Below, in pieces: positions 61,080-64,000 of a DNA stretch of 64,000 nucleotides (positions within the stretch are counted from its first letter, which is position 1; each line of letters opens with the position of its first letter). The translations under genes and the position numbers were made by a program. The notes under the pieces were generated by a model. That model did not search any database, had not been told where the DNA came from, and saw nothing but the letters and a program-made list of their open reading frames with translations. The stretch is from the NCBI RefSeq assembly GCF_008152325.1, contig NZ_CP042243.1:501026-565025 (forward strand), written 5' to 3'. This stretch comes from Crassaminicella thermophila. GTDB lineage: Bacteria > Bacillota > Clostridia > Peptostreptococcales > Thermotaleaceae.

Positions 61080-61805
61080 TTGAGCATAGAAAAATTAAAG
61101 AAAATGGTTTCAGAAAGTGATAATATTGTTTTCTTTGGTGGGGCAGGTACATCTACAGAAAGTAATATACCTGATTTTAGAACAGCAGACACAGGATTAT
61201 ATAATATGGATGGATACAAGTATCCACCTGAAGTAATACTGAGTCATAGCTTTTTTATGAAGTATCCTGAGGAATTTTATAAATTTTATAAAAGTAAAAT
61301 GATTTATAAGGATGCAAAACCTAATCTAGCCCATAAGGCATTAGCAGAACTTGAAAGAAAAAATAAATTAAAAGCAGTTATTACCCAAAACATTGACGGA
61401 TTGCATCAATTGGCTAAAAGTAATAATGTTTTAGAATTACACGGGTCTATTTATAGAAATTATTGTATGAAATGTAGTGAGAGCTATTCTTTAGATTATG
61501 TGATCAATAGCGAAGGGATTGTTCCAAAATGTAATAAATGTGGAGGAATTATAAAGCCAGATGTGGTTTTATATGAAGAAGGATTGGATATAGATGTATT
61601 AAAAAAAGCTATCGAATACGTATCAAAAGCAGATATGCTTATCGTAGGGGGAACGTCTCTTGTAGTATATCCAGCGGCTAGTTTGGTAGAGTATTATAAA
61701 GGGAATAAATTGATTCTTATTAATAAAAGTGCTACGCCTTATGATCATATGGCTAACCTGGTTATTCATGATAGTATAGGGAAAGTTTTAAATGGTGTTT
61801 TATAG
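61080..61805 (+). CDS. cobB: NAD-dependent protein deacylase, sirtuin (CobB/SIR2)
   Basis: 241 residues. NAD-binding GGAGTSTESNIPDFR (residues about 20-34), QNIDGLHQLA, catalytic His in LELHGSIYRNYC. Four zinc cysteines in CMKC and CNKCGG. VGGTSLVVYPAASLV closes the Rossmann fold. Removes acetyl or acyl groups from lysine with NAD. Start TTG 61080 follows GGAGGTG. Sits between the chemoreceptor and a histidine kinase gene with its own 5' gap. Confidence 0.95.
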   Translation: MSIEKLKKMVSESDNIVFFGGAGTSTESNIPDFRTADTGLYNMDGYKYPPEVILSHSFFMKYPEEFYKFYKSKMIYKDAKPNLAHKALAELERKNKLKAVITQNIDGLHQLAKSNNVLELHGSIYRNYCMKCSESYSLDYVINSEGIVPKCNKCGGIIKPDVVLYEEGLDIDVLKKAIEYVSKADMLIVGGTSLVVYPAASLVEYYKGNKLILINKSATPYDHMANLVIHDSIGKVLNGVL

Positions 61806-61885
61806 CAATTTGTCGAGAATTGCTATCGAAATAAAAAGGAGAATATTTTCAGGATATAGAATTTTATCATATAAGGGGGAATATT

Positions 61886-63682
61886 ATGACAAAGAAAAGT
61901 TTATATCCTGAAAATATAGTAAGAAGAATTCTTATTTTCACCTTAACAATTTGTATGATGCTTACAACGGTGCTTATATATTTTTCCCACAATATAACAA
62001 AAGAAAGAAGTTTTAAAGTGATTAACGATATGAGCTTTAAAAATTCACAAATTTATGCAGAAACTATTGGTGATTGGATTCATGAAAGAATGAATGCTAT
62101 GCAGATTTATGCAGATACGCCTATTGTAAAGAGTATGGATTGGAATAAAATAGAACCTTATTTAAAAAAAGAAATAAAAGATTCTAAAATATATAATTGT
62201 TTGTTTATAGCTGATGATTTGGGAAATTTTGTAACGACAGATGGAGATCATACAAATATTTATGATCGGAAATACTTTCAAGCTGCAATGAGTGGAAAAT
62301 CATCAATATCGAATTTATTAATCTCTAAACTTACAAAGGAATTGATTTGTACTATTGCTGTTCCAATAAGAAATGATAACGGGAAAATTGTTGGAGTGAT
62401 GGGAGGAATTATGAATTTAGAGCATATTCATAATTTAACAAAAAAATTCAAAGTAGACCATCCAGATTCCTATTCATATATTTTAGATAAAAATGGACTT
62501 ACTATAAGCCATCCAAACAAAAACTTTGTTATGAATAAAAATATTATAAAATCCATAGAATTTGTAGATCCAAAGCCTTATAATATAGATCAGGTATTGA
62601 ATAATGATATGGGATATATTGAGTATAATTTTGAAGGAACTATGGCTTATGGGTATTATTATAGTATTCCAAATACAGATGGATGGAAGCTGTTTATTAA
62701 AGTTCCAAAGGAATATATATCTAAGTCTATTCAAGAAAATACAAATAAGTTATTAAGTATTGGTATTTTAGGTACAATGATTATTGGGATTATTTCACTT
62801 GTTATTGGACAAGTTATAGCAGAACCTATGTTAAAGTTAAAGAAAGATATGAAAGAAAGTAAACGATTGCTTGAAGAGAGAATCAAATATGATCAATTAA
62901 GAACAGAATTTTTTTCAAATATTTCTCATGAATTAAAGACACCTTTAAATATTATTTTTTCAACAACCCAATTGTTAAATTTATCTATAAAAGATCCAGA
63001 AAATATCCATGTAGAGAAATTAAATAAATATGTACATACAATGAAGCAAAATTGTAATAGACTTTTAAGATTGATAAATAATTTAATTGATATTACAAAA
63101 ATAGATTCAGGATTTATGCAATTAAATTTACAAAATAAAAATATTGTAGATATAATTGAAGATATTACTTTATCTACTGTAGAATATGTAAAAAGCAAAG
63201 GGCGAACCATTATATTTGATACAGAAGTTGAGGAAAAAGTTATGGCATTTGATCTAGATAAAATTGAAAGAATTATATTAAATCTTATTTCTAATGCTAT
63301 TAAGTTTACAAAGCCAGGAGATAAGATAGAAGTTAGTATTTATGATAAAGAAGACAAAGTTTTTATTGTTGTAAAAGATACGGGAATTGGTATTCCAGAA
63401 GATAAACAAAATTTAATTTTTGAGAGATTTAGACAAGTAGATGGATCACTAAAGAGGAAAACAGAAGGAAGCGGAATTGGTCTATCTTTAGTAAAATCAC
63501 TTGTAACAATGCATGAAGGGAATATTTCTGTAAAAAGAGAATGTGGTAAGGGAACAGAATTTGTGATTAAATTACCTGTGAAATTAGTTTCAGAAGCAGA
63601 TTATATAACAAAAGATAGTAGTTTTTTAGAAAAAGATAGAGTGGAGAAAATAAACATTGAGTTTTCAGACATTTATTCTTAA
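61886..63682 (+). CDS. dCache sensor histidine kinase
   Basis: 598 residues. TM1 near residues 14-35; dCache domain 36-290 with RKYFQAAMSGKSSISNLLIS and ICTIAVPIRNDNGKIVGVMGG. TM2 near 293-313. HisKA: FFSNISHELKTPLNIIFST with His in SHELKTP. HATPase: LILNLISNAIKFT, VKDTGIGIPEDKQNLIFERF and GSGIGLSLVKSLVTMH. No response regulator gene adjoins, so it is an orphan within the window. GGGGGAATATT precedes ATG 61886. Confidence 0.95.
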   Translation: MTKKSLYPENIVRRILIFTLTICMMLTTVLIYFSHNITKERSFKVINDMSFKNSQIYAETIGDWIHERMNAMQIYADTPIVKSMDWNKIEPYLKKEIKDSKIYNCLFIADDLGNFVTTDGDHTNIYDRKYFQAAMSGKSSISNLLISKLTKELICTIAVPIRNDNGKIVGVMGGIMNLEHIHNLTKKFKVDHPDSYSYILDKNGLTISHPNKNFVMNKNIIKSIEFVDPKPYNIDQVLNNDMGYIEYNFEGTMAYGYYYSIPNTDGWKLFIKVPKEYISKSIQENTNKLLSIGILGTMIIGIISLVIGQVIAEPMLKLKKDMKESKRLLEERIKYDQLRTEFFSNISHELKTPLNIIFSTTQLLNLSIKDPENIHVEKLNKYVHTMKQNCNRLLRLINNLIDITKIDSGFMQLNLQNKNIVDIIEDITLSTVEYVKSKGRTIIFDTEVEEKVMAFDLDKIERIILNLISNAIKFTKPGDKIEVSIYDKEDKVFIVVKDTGIGIPEDKQNLIFERFRQVDGSLKRKTEGSGIGLSLVKSLVTMHEGNISVKRECGKGTEFVIKLPVKLVSEADYITKDSSFLEKDRVEKINIEFSDIYS

Positions 63683-63710
63683 TTTGTTGAATATTTAATT
63701 AAAAATTTAT

Positions 63711-63752
63711 AAAAAAATGCTTAAATTTAAAAATTAACTTAAGCATTTTTTT
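63711..63752. terminator. Terminator between kinase and bioA
   Basis: AAAAAAATGCTTAA, 14-base loop, TTAAGCATTTTTTT. It can act for both convergent genes. Confidence 0.85.
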
Positions 63753-63762
63753 ATCATTCCAC

Positions 63763-64000
63763 TTAAAGACGAAAATATGTATTGATTGATTTTAATGCAG
63801 TAGATACCATGAATTCAATATCTTCTTTTTCAATAACATAAGGAGGCATAAAGTAAATTACATTTCCTAAAGGACGAAGTAATAATCCATTTTTTAATGC
63901 AATTTGATAAATTTTATAGCCTACCCTTTCTTTCCAGTCAAATCCTTCTTTTGTTTTTCGATTCTTTACTAATTCTAGTGCACCTATCATTCCTAATTGT
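63763..64000 (-). CDS. bioA: BioA-like aminotransferase, C-terminal end (cut by window edge)
   Basis: The last 79 codons on the minus strand, open through base 64000. LGMIGALELVKNRKTKEGFDWKER, then LLLRPLGNVIYFMPPYVIEKEDIEFMV, match the end of adenosylmethionine-8-amino-7-oxononanoate aminotransferase. The ATG at 63990 is an internal methionine, as the frame continues upstream. It makes 7,8-diaminononanoate for biotin. Other class III aminotransferases share parts of this end, but RPLGNVIYFMPPY favours BioA. Confidence 0.85.
   Translation of the reverse strand, partial: QLGMIGALELVKNRKTKEGFDWKERVGYKIYQIALKNGLLLRPLGNVIYFMPPYVIEKEDIEFMVSTALKSINTYFRL

Overview
The window looks like chromosomal DNA of an AT-rich, motile, anaerobic member of the Clostridia. 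Codon and base use, AGGAGG-type ribosome sites, U-tailed hairpin terminators, a raiA-type structured RNA, Rex-like operators, TAXI-TRAP transport and a frameshifted release factor 2 gene all fit that class. A genus near Alkaliphilus, Caminicella or Crassaminicella is my inference from overall feel and is not proven. No tRNA, rRNA, CRISPR array or intact insertion sequence was seen.

Positions 1-23.3 kb are a late flagellar locus. The tail of a DUF6470 gene leads into fliW and csrA, then flagellin. The flagellin leader has a textbook sigma-D promoter and hairpins that present GGA to CsrA. A sigma-D promoter then opens a ten-gene run (3.3-14.2 kb). It encodes an unknown protein, a motility-associated (MAF) glycosyltransferase fused to a CMP-nonulosonate synthetase, and enzymes that match the GDP-linked legionaminic acid route: PtmE, LegB, LegC, a NeuD/PglD-type acetyltransferase, LegG and LegI. 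A PIG-L deacetylase and a GNAT acyltransferase sit inside the run. Then come yjfB, two tandem Rpn/transposase_31 genes, divergent sigma-D genes (yaaR and a DUF6240/FliK-like gene), flaG, fliD, fliS and an FlgN-like chaperone gene.

Positions 23.3-33.8 kb hold housekeeping and growth-state genes: a raiA structured RNA, a 640-bp gene-free stretch with a dense DnaA-box cluster, the long-form hibernation factor gene behind a sigma-H-like promoter, a DUF5317 gene, secA, prfB with its programmed frameshift, tex, and a GlnK/GlnL-like two-component pair. Positions 34.3-54.1 kb hold a glutamate/dicarboxylate symporter, ppaX, LytS/LytT, a TAXI-TRAP system with DUF1850, an amidohydrolase, an FMN riboswitch with ribU, a YtrA-type ABC operon with a consensus promoter and operator, carbonic anhydrase, a DUF401 permease and a nucleotide-sugar epimerase.

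Positions 54.3-64 kb hold DedA, DUF1904, an AspT/YidE-like transporter with a succinyl-CoA:acetate CoA-transferase (preceded by four Rex-type operators), a chemoreceptor, a sirtuin, a dCache histidine kinase and the end of bioA.

The strongest unexplained structures are: (i) a roughly 255-bp structured repeat found twice inside transcription terminators, each time with the terminator duplicated on both sides, plus a left-end fragment; (ii) the DnaA-box cluster between raiA RNA and raiA; (iii) the MAF-CMP synthetase fusion; (iv) the tandem Rpn duplication with its variable 12-bp repeats and compensating indels.
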